From: CAZUDI01 sp964618975
Lineage (GTDB): Bacteria; Desulfobacterota; Desulfomonilia; UBA1062
DNA length: 49,943 nt
Assembly (NCBI GenBank): GCA_964618975.1
Contig: CAZUDI010000026.1
Span: 1 to 49,943 of the forward strand
Direction of reading: 5' to 3'
Positions within the stretch are counted from its first letter, which is position 1. The number at the start of each line of letters is the position of its first letter. A model generated the notes under the pieces. It saw only the letters and a list, made by a program, of their open reading frames with translations. It was not told where the DNA came from and ran no database searches. A program made the position numbers and the translations under genes. This document shows positions 17,223 to 25,182 of the stretch, in pieces.

Positions 17223-17258
17223 CCGGTCCCGCCGGAGATCGGCGGGACCGGGGGTTTT
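17223..17258 (+). terminator. Strong intrinsic-terminator-like hairpin before the oxidase operon
   Basis: A perfect 12-bp stem, CCGGTCCCGCCG (17223-17234) with CGGCGGGACCGG (17240-17251) around loop GAGAT, followed by GGGTTTTGTT. It ends about 90 bases before the Fe-S gene, in a 359-base gap (16991-17349) with no gene of its own. It may terminate transcription from the GMC remnant or act as a leader attenuator for the oxidase operon. A smaller hairpin (CCCCTCC-TGGA-GGAGGGG type) is near 17116-17137. Confidence 0.6.
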
Positions 17259-17349
17259 GTTGAGGGAGGAGTGTTGATCGACCGGGTGCATTGCGGTCTT
17301 GTGTGCAGGTCGACTGAATGCAGGTTTGGAATAGACAAGGAGGAATACC

Positions 17350-18369
17350 ATGCACGCCCTGGCCTACGATGCTGAGCTCTGTGCGCGTTGTGAGACCTGC
17401 GACTGTCTGATGCGCTGCCAGTACCTGGATTTCGGGCTCGCGGAGGCCCGCGAGCAGCGCCAGCGGCTCATCCGGGGAGAGGATAACGTGGTCGTGGGCG
17501 GGTGTGTCACCTGTTATGCCTGCGAGGAGTACTGCCCGCACGGCAATCACCCCTTCTACCTGATCGTCGAGCGCCAGGAGCAGCTAGGTATCCACCCGGT
17601 GCCCAAGCCGATCGAGCGCTCGCAGGTGATCGCCATGGAGCCCAAGGGCACCATCAGGTCCCGGGAGCTTACGGCCCCGCTGATCGATTTGTGCTCCTTC
17701 GGCATGTTCAAGGGCAGTCTCCGCGGGCGGCTCTTCGAGGGGACCTCCACGGTTGCGGGCCTGGATATCTTCTGCAACCTCATGTACCTGCACTTTGCGC
17801 GTCACTCCACCATCGCCGAACGTCTGCCGGGGATCATCGCCAACCTCGACGAGTACTACCTGCGGCCGAACGGCATCGATGAGGTGGTCTGCTTCCACGA
17901 CGAGTGCTACGGCACCTTCACCTCGTGGGCGGCGGCCTATGGTCTCGCGGTGCCTTTTCGGCCGGTGCATTTCTTCGATTTTCTGCACCGCCGGCTACTC
18001 GGGCTCGCCGGCGAGATCCAGCCGCTGGGTCTCAAGGTAGCCTACCAGCGGCCGTGCTCCAATCGGCCCGGCCCACAGACCGGTAAGTTCGTGGTCGACA
18101 TCTTCGCCCTGATCGGGGTCGCGCGCGCCGCGCGCGAGCATGACCATGAGAGGGCGCTGTGCTGCGGGGGGCCGCTCGAGGTGCAGCAGCGCTTCGACCT
18201 GGTGGAGGACATCCAGCACCGCAATATCGAGGACATGCGGGCGGCCGGTGTCAGCCACTGTGTCTTCAACTGCCCGTTCTGCCTGTGGACCCTGGGGGAG
18301 AAGGTCTTCAAGGCCGGCATCGTTCCGGTCATGATGTCGGACCTCTGCCAACGGGCCTTAAGCGCGTGA
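17350..18369 (+). CDS. Heterodisulfide reductase-like (Fe-S)-binding protein
   Basis: A 339-aa soluble protein with two 4Fe-4S sites in the first 65 residues (CARCETCDCLMRC and CVTCYACEEYCPHG) followed by a CCG-domain region: HDECYGTFTSW near residue 180, then CCGGPLEVQQRF near 275 and FNCPFCLWTL near 305. This is the layout of HdrD/GlcF-type electron-transfer subunits. The start follows AAGGAGG by seven bases. It is the first gene of a three-gene unit with an FAD-linked oxidase and another Fe-S protein, so it probably passes electrons from an oxidised hydroxy acid to the quinone pool or to a thiol/disulfide partner. Confidence 0.85.
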   Translation: MHALAYDAELCARCETCDCLMRCQYLDFGLAEAREQRQRLIRGEDNVVVGGCVTCYACEEYCPHGNHPFYLIVERQEQLGIHPVPKPIERSQVIAMEPKGTIRSRELTAPLIDLCSFGMFKGSLRGRLFEGTSTVAGLDIFCNLMYLHFARHSTIAERLPGIIANLDEYYLRPNGIDEVVCFHDECYGTFTSWAAAYGLAVPFRPVHFFDFLHRRLLGLAGEIQPLGLKVAYQRPCSNRPGPQTGKFVVDIFALIGVARAAREHDHERALCCGGPLEVQQRFDLVEDIQHRNIEDMRAAGVSHCVFNCPFCLWTLGEKVFKAGIVPVMMSDLCQRALSA

Positions 18370-18424
18370 GGCCCGCGCCGGGAAACCGGGGGCGGGATGA
18401 TATGGAAAAGAGGAGGCCTAAGTG

Positions 18425-19807
18425 ATGGATCCTACATTGGCCAGGCTGCAGGCGATCGTCGGGGCGGCCTCTGTCTCCGACAGCGCCGAGGAACGCTATC
18501 TCTATGCCCGGGATCAGGGTCTCCAGGCGCCGCACGCCCCGGACTATGTCGTGTTGCCGGGCAGCACACAGGAGGTGCGCCAGATAGTTGAGCTCGCCAA
18601 TGAGAAGGGCATCCCGGTGGTGCCCATGGGTGGCGGCATGGTGCTTTCGGGGCTGACCATCCCGCTGCGGGGCGGGATCGTGCTTGACATGAAGCGCATG
18701 AACCGTATCCTGGAGGTCAACGCCTGCAGCCGCTATGCCGTAGTGGAGGCGGGCTGCGCCCAGGGCATGCTCAAGGCCTACCTGAACAAGCATCACCCCA
18801 CCCTGAAGCACTCCCTGCCGGATGCCCCCCCGGGGGTGACTATTGCCGGCAACATCGCCATTCACGGCTCGGGGCACCTGTCGCAGCACGAGGGGGGCTT
18901 TCATTCCGAGATGGTCACCGGGCTCGAGGTGGTGCTGCCCACGGGCGAGATCGTGCGGTTGGGCAGCTGCTCCACCGTGCCCACCTGGCATGCCCGCGCC
19001 CCGCTGCCCGATCTGGTGGGGCTTTTTCTGGGGTGGAACGGAACCACCGGGGTTATCACCAAGGTGGGCCTGAAGCTCTTCCCCCGGCCCCCTCTCGTGG
19101 ACGGACTGCTCTTCATGAGCGCCGATCCGGACCGCGTGCCGGAGATCGTTTCGCGCATCACGGCCCTGGAGGTGGCCGAGGACATCAACTTCATGGTCAC
19201 CCCCCTGCCGAAGATGTTCGCGGGCGTGGAGATAACCATGATCGGGCTGGGGGCCAACACGCCCGAGGAGATGGCGCTCAAGAAGCGGCTTTGCCGCGAG
19301 GCCCTGCGAACCTACTGGGAGAGCAAGGAGGCCGGCTTCGTGCCTCTGCCGCCCAAGATCCGCGAGGGCATTGCCGAGGCCCCCAACAAGACCCTGACCA
19401 GGTTCGCCGATGTCCTCAAGGGCGGTGGCTACGAGTATGTGGGCGGCATCATCCCGCTCGAAAAATGGCCCCAGGCCTGCCGCATGGGGCTCGAGATCGC
19501 CCGTCCTGACGGCATCACCTATTCGCTCGGCGGCCGCGTGATCGGCCGGGGGCACAGCGTCATGTTCTTCTGTGCCTACCCCTTCAACCGGGCCGACGAG
19601 AAGAGCATGGAGCGGGCGCGTCGGGCCCTGCACGACACCAACGTGGCCATCCTCGAATTGGGCGGCATTCCCTGGAAGGCCGAGCTCCCGGCCCAGAGGC
19701 TCATCCTCGAACGGATGGAGCCGGCGACCAAGACCCTGATGCGCCGGATCATGCAGACCCTTGATCCGGCCGGGATCATGAATCCCGGCAACTGGGAGGT
19801 GGCCTGA
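18425..19807 (+). CDS. FAD-linked oxidase, GlcD/lactate-dehydrogenase type
   Basis: About 460-aa flavoprotein of the FAD_binding_4 / FAD-oxidase C family that oxidises 2-hydroxy acids such as lactate or glycolate. Residues ~40-180 hold the PCMH-type FAD domain (VLPGSTQEVRQIVELANE, VPMGGGMVLSGLTIPLRGG, PPGVTIAGNIAIHGSG). The C-terminus ends in the typical LDPAGIMNPGNW. AGGAGG lies eight bases before the ATG at 18425; a GTG one codon upstream is also possible. It lies between two HdrD/GlcF-like Fe-S proteins and only one base from the next, indicating a three-subunit oxidase. The substrate is not determinable; proximity to abfD leaves 4-hydroxybutyrate-related acids open. Confidence 0.88.
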   Translation: MDPTLARLQAIVGAASVSDSAEERYLYARDQGLQAPHAPDYVVLPGSTQEVRQIVELANEKGIPVVPMGGGMVLSGLTIPLRGGIVLDMKRMNRILEVNACSRYAVVEAGCAQGMLKAYLNKHHPTLKHSLPDAPPGVTIAGNIAIHGSGHLSQHEGGFHSEMVTGLEVVLPTGEIVRLGSCSTVPTWHARAPLPDLVGLFLGWNGTTGVITKVGLKLFPRPPLVDGLLFMSADPDRVPEIVSRITALEVAEDINFMVTPLPKMFAGVEITMIGLGANTPEEMALKKRLCREALRTYWESKEAGFVPLPPKIREGIAEAPNKTLTRFADVLKGGGYEYVGGIIPLEKWPQACRMGLEIARPDGITYSLGGRVIGRGHSVMFFCAYPFNRADEKSMERARRALHDTNVAILELGGIPWKAELPAQRLILERMEPATKTLMRRIMQTLDPAGIMNPGNWEVA

Positions 19808-19808
19808 G

Positions 19809-20957
19809 ATGAAACCCGAGTATCAGGCGCTCCTCCACCGCTGTTTCCGCTGCGGCTGGTGCAAGTTCCCCTCCAGCTATGTGGACATCAACTGCCCGGC
19901 CTACCTCAAGCACCGCTTCGAGAGCTTCTCCTCGGGCGGGCGCCTGTGGCTGATCCGTGCCTGGCAGGACGGCGAGATCGAGGCCAGTGCGCGCCTGCAG
20001 GAGATCCTGTTCACCTGCGTGACCTGCCGCAACTGCGTCGAGTCCTGCGCCATGGACAAGTTCAAAGACGAGCTCTGCGAGATCTTCATCGATGCCAGGG
20101 GTGACCTCGTGGACCAGGGCCGGGTACCGCCTGCGGTGCGTAACTACCTCAAGGCCATGACCGTCAGCGGCAACCCCTACAGGCGTCCGCACACCGAGCG
20201 CACCGACTGGGCCGACGGGCTGGAGGTGCCCGCGTACGACGGGCACGATTACCTGCTGTATGTCGGCGATGGGGGCGCCTTCGACGACCTGGGGCGCAGG
20301 ATGGCCCAAGCCCTGGTGTGGCTCTTCCGGGAGGCGGGCCTGTCCTTCGGCATCCTCGGGAGCGAGGAGTCCTCGGACGGCAACGACGTGCGCGCTGTGG
20401 GGGAACGGGGACTTTTCCGTGAGCTCGCCCGCGCCAATATCGAGCAGTTCCGTCGGCGCGGCGTGAGGAAGGTCGTGACCCTCTCCCCACACGCCTTCAA
20501 CACCATGCTCAACGACTACCCCTCCCTGGGAGGGGACTTCGAGGTCTTTCACTTCACCCAGCTTCTCCAGGGCCTGGTGGCAAACGCAAGGCTGACCCTG
20601 AGGCCCAGGGAGGCCCGGGTAACCTACCACGACCCCTGCTACCTGGGGCGCTGGAACGGGGAGTACCTGGCCGGGCGCGCCCTGCTTGCGGCCGTCCCGG
20701 GGCTGGAACTGGTGGAGATGGAGCGCGCGCGTGCGGACGCCCTGTGCTGCGGCGGGGGCGGGGGCAACGCCTTCACCGATCTGCTGGGTGCCGGGCCCGC
20801 GAGCGCCGCGCGCGTGCGCGTGCGCGAGGCGCTCGCGAGTGGCGCCGAGATCCTGGCCGTGGCCTGCCCGCTGTGCTACCGCATGCTGGACGATGCCGTA
20901 AAGGCCGAAGGTCTCGAGGGGGTCTTGCGCGTGGCAGACCTCCCCTCCCTTTTGTGA
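19809..20957 (+). CDS. GlcF/HdrD-like (Fe-S)-binding protein
   Basis: A 382-aa Fe-S protein. Two N-terminal cluster motifs (CFRCGWCKFPSSYVDINCP and CVTCRNCVESCAMD) precede two CCG modules, represented by HDPCYLGRWNGEY near residue 275, CCGGGGGNAFTDLL near 310 and ACPLCYRMLDDAV near 355. The first motif has an unusual spacing before its last Cys. It begins one base after the FAD oxidase stop, with GGGAGG upstream, and ends the operon. Role by family: partner of the FAD subunit, moving electrons out of the flavin. Confidence 0.87.
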   Translation: MKPEYQALLHRCFRCGWCKFPSSYVDINCPAYLKHRFESFSSGGRLWLIRAWQDGEIEASARLQEILFTCVTCRNCVESCAMDKFKDELCEIFIDARGDLVDQGRVPPAVRNYLKAMTVSGNPYRRPHTERTDWADGLEVPAYDGHDYLLYVGDGGAFDDLGRRMAQALVWLFREAGLSFGILGSEESSDGNDVRAVGERGLFRELARANIEQFRRRGVRKVVTLSPHAFNTMLNDYPSLGGDFEVFHFTQLLQGLVANARLTLRPREARVTYHDPCYLGRWNGEYLAGRALLAAVPGLELVEMERARADALCCGGGGGNAFTDLLGAGPASAARVRVREALASGAEILAVACPLCYRMLDDAVKAEGLEGVLRVADLPSLL

Positions 20958-21005
20958 CCGGTCCGTCGCGTTTGAGGGCAACGCCTTAGCCGCTCCGGCC
21001 CCTGT

Positions 21006-21067
21006 TCCCCCGCCACGTGCGGCGTCAAGGAGGGTCCAGGGCTTGCCCCGGGGGTCATCCCCATGAT
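21006..21067 (+). repeat. Dispersed hairpin repeat copy
   Basis: Holds CCGCCACGTGCGGCG, AAGGAGGGTCCAGGG, the GGCTTGCCC hairpin core and GGGGTCATCCCCATGAT, in the same order and orientation as copies at 27791, 35111 and 47361. It lies about 50 bases after the oxidase operon stop. Confidence 0.75.
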
Positions 21068-21226
21068 GCCTGCAGCGCGGGCCTCCCCGACAGGGAAGCC
21101 GCATACCCCCTTGACTCACCCTGTGAGAAACTTATCTTTCCTTTCTATCGCCCTTTTAAGTTTCAACGAGATAATCTGAGACAGGCATCCCACTGGCGCA
21201 TGCGATGAAAAAATCAGGGAGGTCGT
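21068..21226. other. Intergenic leader region before the DUF4397 lipoprotein
   Basis: Part of the 418-base gap 20958-21375. AT-rich around 21112-21180, where TTGACT followed about 18 bases later by TCTTTC could be a poor promoter. No other gene is seen apart from the doubtful 30-codon frame at 21227. Confidence 0.35.
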
Positions 21227-21319
21227 ATGAAGAGGACCAAGTTCGGTGAAGGCCACCCCGGGGAGATGTGCGGCACGAACCCCGGGGGTGAGCGCGTTCA
21301 CGTGCCGCCCGCCATATGA
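21227..21319 (+). CDS. Possible 30-aa leader peptide (doubtful)
   Basis: A short open frame (MKRTKFGEGHPGEMC...) with GGGAGG four bases before its ATG, ending 56 bases before the lipoprotein start. The region also contains complementary CACCCC and GGGGGTG blocks. It might be a leader peptide or chance; nothing identifies a family. Reported because the ribosome site is better than background. Confidence 0.25.
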   Translation: MKRTKFGEGHPGEMCGTNPGGERVHVPPAI

Positions 21320-21375
21320 AAGGCGTGCAGCCTGTGGGAGATATCCATGACAATGAGGTGAGAAAGGAGGATCTC

Positions 21376-23001
21376 ATGAAAAAGAAACGCTTTTTACCCG
21401 TGCTGTTGCCCGTGATCTGCCTGGCGCTGTTGGTGTGCGCCTGCACGGAGGACAAGGACTACTACGGTCTCCTTCCCAGCCAGGGAGGGGGCGCCGAGGA
21501 GGTCCTGGCCGAGCTGCTCTCCGGCGTGAGGGTCATTCACACCTACGGGGGAGTCGTCTCGGAAGGCAATCCGGCGGGGGCGGTCGATATCCTCATCGAC
21601 GATGGCCTGGCCGGGATCCCAGGACTCGCCTACGGGCAGAGCTCCGGCTACGCGGAGCTGCCCCCGGCATACCGCAATGTAAAGATTTTTCTGCCAGGAG
21701 GGGCCGATCCCGTGCTCGAGGGCAATGTGGATTTCCTCTTGAACGATGACTATACGGCCTTTGCTGTAGGGCTTCCTGACGCATATCAAGGAGACAGCTT
21801 AAGATCCCTGGGGACAGATGTCTGGGATTCGCTTTTCGGCTTCAGTGACTGGTGGGCCTACCTTTACCGCGTTGATCTCGAAGGGCAGCTGGAGAGCGAC
21901 CTGTTTGTCCTGGTGGCCAATGATAATCGCTATGCGCTCAACGACGCGGCCCGCCTGCGTTTCGTGCACGCCTGCCCCGACGCCCCGCCGGTGGATATCG
22001 GCTATCTCGACGGCGAGGTCCTCGTCAAGATCTTCAACAATGTCCAGCCGGCCGACATCCAGGGATACATCAAGGTTCCCCCGGGAGAGTACGATCTGGC
22101 CGTGACCCTGGCCTCTGTGGCCGACCCCCTGGTCACCTTCGAGACGGTCGCCCTGGAGGCCGGCCAGGTGCTCACCGTGGTGGCGCTCGGGACCATCGTG
22201 GACGATCTCCAGCCCACGGCGGTCGAATCGGAGGAACAGCTGGAGGGACGGCAGGTCGACGGGATGGATGCGTTCCCCTTTACGGTGAGGGCCTTTGTCG
22301 ATACCGATGCGGGGAATGCCTCTCTCGATCTGGTCCCCACCAAACCGCAGGTGCGGGTCATCCACCTGAGCAACGGGGCCCCGGATGTGGATATCGCCGT
22401 GGATGGGACCGTAGCCATCGAGTCGCTGGCCTACGGGGAAAGCTCCGGGTACGGCAACATCCCCAACGGCCTGCGGCAGATCGGGGTGATCGGCGCCATC
22501 CCGGACAGGCCGGTCGTCCTCGAGGCCACGCTGCCCTTTTCCCTGTCGGAGGAATACACGATCTTCGCCACGTATGATGCGGAGGGCATTGTCGCGCCCG
22601 TCATCGGGGTCGACGACCGCGCTCCCGCAGAGGGGGCTGCCAAGCTGCGCTTCCTGCACGCCTCCCCGGATACGGGCCTGGTGAACGTCGATGTGGGGTA
22701 CTTCGACGGAGAGGGCTACGTTGAGCTCTTCAGTGACACGAATTTCCAAGAGCTGAGCGCCTATCTAAGCCCTATCCCCCCCGCGACCTACGGTTTCGGG
22801 GTGCGCGTCGGTGATGGTGACTGGATTGCGCTCGCGCCGGAGGTGTCCCTGAACGCCGGAGACGTGATCACCGTGGTCGCCTTCGGGCTGCTGGAAAGCG
22901 CAGACTATCCCTTCACGGTGCGGGCCTTTGTGGACAACGATCCCGGAACGGCCTACCTGGACCTCTCCCTCGTGCTGCCGGAAGGCACCGAGGCATCCTA
23001 A
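21376..23001 (+). CDS. DUF4397 repeat lipoprotein
   Basis: About 541-aa surface or periplasmic lipoprotein. The N-terminus MKKKRFLPVLLPVICLALLV ends in a lipobox-like VCA before C23. The mature part has four related beta-rich modules starting RVIHTYGG, RLRFVHACPDAPPVDIGYLDG, QVRVIHLSNGAPDVDIAVDG and KLRFLHASPD, i.e. two DUF4397 pairs, each ending in a segment like VITVVAFG. Domain function is not established; such proteins are generally extracytoplasmic. AAGGAGG lies seven bases before the ATG, while a longer frame to 21316 has no ribosome site. It is the first of three exported-protein genes on this strand; a hairpin follows at 23210. Confidence 0.88.
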   Translation: MKKKRFLPVLLPVICLALLVCACTEDKDYYGLLPSQGGGAEEVLAELLSGVRVIHTYGGVVSEGNPAGAVDILIDDGLAGIPGLAYGQSSGYAELPPAYRNVKIFLPGGADPVLEGNVDFLLNDDYTAFAVGLPDAYQGDSLRSLGTDVWDSLFGFSDWWAYLYRVDLEGQLESDLFVLVANDNRYALNDAARLRFVHACPDAPPVDIGYLDGEVLVKIFNNVQPADIQGYIKVPPGEYDLAVTLASVADPLVTFETVALEAGQVLTVVALGTIVDDLQPTAVESEEQLEGRQVDGMDAFPFTVRAFVDTDAGNASLDLVPTKPQVRVIHLSNGAPDVDIAVDGTVAIESLAYGESSGYGNIPNGLRQIGVIGAIPDRPVVLEATLPFSLSEEYTIFATYDAEGIVAPVIGVDDRAPAEGAAKLRFLHASPDTGLVNVDVGYFDGEGYVELFSDTNFQELSAYLSPIPPATYGFGVRVGDGDWIALAPEVSLNAGDVITVVAFGLLESADYPFTVRAFVDNDPGTAYLDLSLVLPEGTEAS

Positions 23002-23209
23002 ACTGAGCGACGGTTGCATCGGGGGTCGTGTTTGCACAGATACGGAGTACAAGCCGGTCGGCCCCGGGGAAGAGCTGCCGGGGTGTCAGGCAGAGCGCCT
23101 GCGGTTGTCCACCGAGAAGGGGAACGGCTTACGGGAACTGGCACTGCCCGCATGGCAGGGCGGGATGCGCAAGGGCCACATTCCCGCGGTGTGATCAAGG
23201 GTGATGTCC

Positions 23210-23242
23210 GCGGAGGGGAGGTCAGCCAACCCTCCCCTCCGC
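23210..23242 (+). terminator. 12-bp hairpin downstream of the lipoprotein gene
   Basis: GCGGAGGGGAGG (23210-23221) pairs perfectly with CCTCCCCTCCGC (23231-23242) around a 9-base loop. It is about 210 bases after the lipoprotein stop and has no T run. The rest of the gap from 23002 to 23404 shows no gene on either strand. Confidence 0.5.
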
Positions 23243-23404
23243 CACTATCCATGGATCTACAGGCGCACTTTATCTCCCTGAGGCAGCCGGGGATCATTCG
23301 TCCGATACCGGAATGTGACAGGGAAGGGCAATGACACCTGAGAAGACCCCGTGCCTGAACCACTAAGGGCGGCAGGCAGAGCGGAGGCCGGGGAACCTCT
23401 AAGC

Positions 23405-23461
23405 GTCAAAATATTGGACAAAATATCTTGACAACGACGGGCAGGCGGTTAACAATATAAT
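23405..23461 (+). promoter_or_regulatory. Inverted repeat over a candidate -35 box before the first DUF1566 gene
   Basis: GTCAAAATATT (23405-23415) and AATATCTTGAC (23422-23432) match as an inverted repeat at 10 of 11 positions with a 6-base spacer. The right arm contains TTGACA (23428-23433). A possible -10 is AACAAT 17 bases on, or TATAAT 22 bases on, so the exact promoter is uncertain. The AT-rich tract 23405-23490 contrasts with the surrounding DNA. The arm core GTCAA/TTGAC is shared with the operator at 16304. Confidence 0.45.
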
Positions 23462-23509
23462 CAACTATATAATATATTTATTAAATGGAATTTATAAAGG
23501 AGGTTGTTT

Positions 23510-24973
23510 ATGGGATTGTTTATAGGGGACAGGTCTCGATTTGCGGTCCTTTTCCTGGTAGCGTTCCTGGCCCTCGTCGCGCCCCCTTTGTCTGCCCATG
23601 AACTTTATACCGGGGACCATCTCGAGCGTTTGGCCTTCGACGGGCAGGAGGTGGTCATGGACTCCAAGTACAACCTCATGTGGGAAGGCAAGACGGCCGA
23701 GAACAGGGATGCCCTCCGTACCTGGGAAGAGGCCTGCGACTACTGTGAGAACCTCACCTGGGGGGGCTACGACGACTGGCGTCTGCCCACCGCCATGGAG
23801 TACACCACCCTGGTGGACCTGGGGATAAACGCGGGCCAGGGCGAACAAGCGCCCTGTATCGACAAGACGGCCTTCCCCCACAACGGGCTTTACCACTACT
23901 GGACGTCCTCGGAGTACCCCCCGATCCCCTCCGTGGTGCAGTACACGAGTTTTGCCACCGGCAACCAGTTCAAGTGGACCAGGAGCGGCCTCATGCGCAC
24001 GCGCTGCGTGCGCGGCGGTGGCTGGACGGCGCTTTACCCGGGCAATGGGGAAGATTTTGATCTTACGGAAAATTTACCCAACCAGAAGACCGTGATCGAC
24101 AACGTCACCGGACTGGAGTGGGAACAGAAGGCCTGGTACGGCGAGGACGATGAAGGCCTGCAGCCGGTGCTCGATCTGGTGGCGCGCCTGACCATGCTGC
24201 TGCCCGATATCCCTGGCTGGGCCGAGGGGCTCCTGATCATGGAGTTTCTGCCCGCGGGCTTTCTGCAGGATCAGGCCGATGTGCTGGGCCGGAACGCAAA
24301 CGATCTGATCTCGTCCATCCCCCATCTGCTGGTGTCCTTCACCACCCAGCTGATCGAGGAGCTCTCCCGGATGCCGCTCGAGGGCCGGCCCCTGATCGGC
24401 AGGCGGTCCTTCCTGATGGTCTTCAGTCACGAAGAGGCGCTTGCGTATATCGACTGGCTCAACGAAATCGAATTTGCCGGCCACGACGACTGGCGCCTGC
24501 CCACGGTCAACGAGATCGTCACCACCACGCACTGGGAGCGCGTCCCCTGCATCAAGGAGGTCTACAGCCCCACCTTCACCTGGCTCTACCGCACGAGTAC
24601 CGCCGATCCGCTGGACATGCGGCGCCACTTTTTCACCTGAACGGCGGGCAGCGTAATCGGGAATTACGCACCTGACAACAGTCCGCTCTACGTGAGGGCC
24701 GTCCGCCGCAGTTTTGATCCCTCAACCGGGGAACGGCCGGCGGATGATTATCCCGAGGGCTATCTCCTGGATCCTCAGGCCCCGGATTACCCGATATTTC
24801 ATCGGGAGCCGCTGGTATCGGAGGTGGTCGAGATCTCAGAGACGAGCCTGGGAATCGGGTCGGAGGGCGACGATCCATCCCTTGGTGTCGAGGCTCCGGC
24901 TTACAGGGCTTCCCCGATACCCCTAGTCAAGGATGACGACGGCGGGATGTGTTTTATCGGCTGTGCCCGTTGA
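23510..24973 (+). CDS. Exported DUF1566 (Lcl-like) protein with in-frame UGA, candidate selenoprotein 1
   Basis: A 487-residue product if TGA at 24638-24640 (codon 377) is read as selenocysteine; otherwise 376 aa. AGGAGG stands six bases before the ATG at 23510. A signal peptide (FAVLFLVAFLALVAPPLSA) precedes two DUF1566 modules with the family marks WRLPT and GLEWEQ. Module 1 is complete to TRCVRGGGW. Module 2, which contains an extra ~90-residue helical insert, is cut mid-motif at HFFT by the TGA; after it the same frame continues TAGSVIGNYAPD ... LYVRAVRR for 110 codons, ending DDDGGMCFIGCAR. Aligning the modules puts the UGA where module 1 has F148. C347 precedes it, and the RCV Cys (C166 in module 1) is Ala397 here. 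A SECIS-like hairpin follows the TGA. Alternatives are a nonsense mutation or readthrough. Function unknown. Confidence 0.8.
24638..24676 (+). promoter_or_regulatory. Candidate bacterial SECIS element 1
   Basis: TGA (24638-24640), ten bases, then GCGTAAT-CGGGA-ATTACGC (24651-24669): a perfect 7-bp stem with a 5-base loop. Below it, C-G, G-U, G-C and G-C pairs (24645-24648 with 24671-24674) continue the stem across a small internal loop. The loop begins 17 bases after TGA and has G in its first two positions, inside the published bacterial SECIS pattern (about 16-37 bases from UGA, G early in the loop). Local codons GTA, ATC, GCA and CCT are AT-ended in a gene that otherwise favours G/C-ended codons. 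Confidence 0.72.
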
Positions 24974-25182
24974 TCGGCGATACCCTCCGCCATCCCCAGG
25001 CCCGCCGGCGATGGCCTGCCACTGAGACCCTGCCCGGGATGGCGAGGGGGGAGGGAGGCTGCCATGGACAGGGGGGATGCCGGAGGGTGACGAACCTTGA
25101 ATTCGAAGAGCACATACCCTGCGGGAGCGCGGCGGTCGTTGGTGTGGACTGACGCATGTCTGAGATGAAAGGGGGCTAATGT

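Noticed and set aside
24638..24640. Reading the TGA as a genuine stop and the downstream open frame (24692-24973) as a separate small gene
   Set aside because: The downstream frame has no ribosome site or plausible start, lies exactly in frame, completes the DUF1566 fold and is mirrored by the paralogue. A simple nonsense mutation remains possible but would have to be shared and followed by continued selection on the tail.
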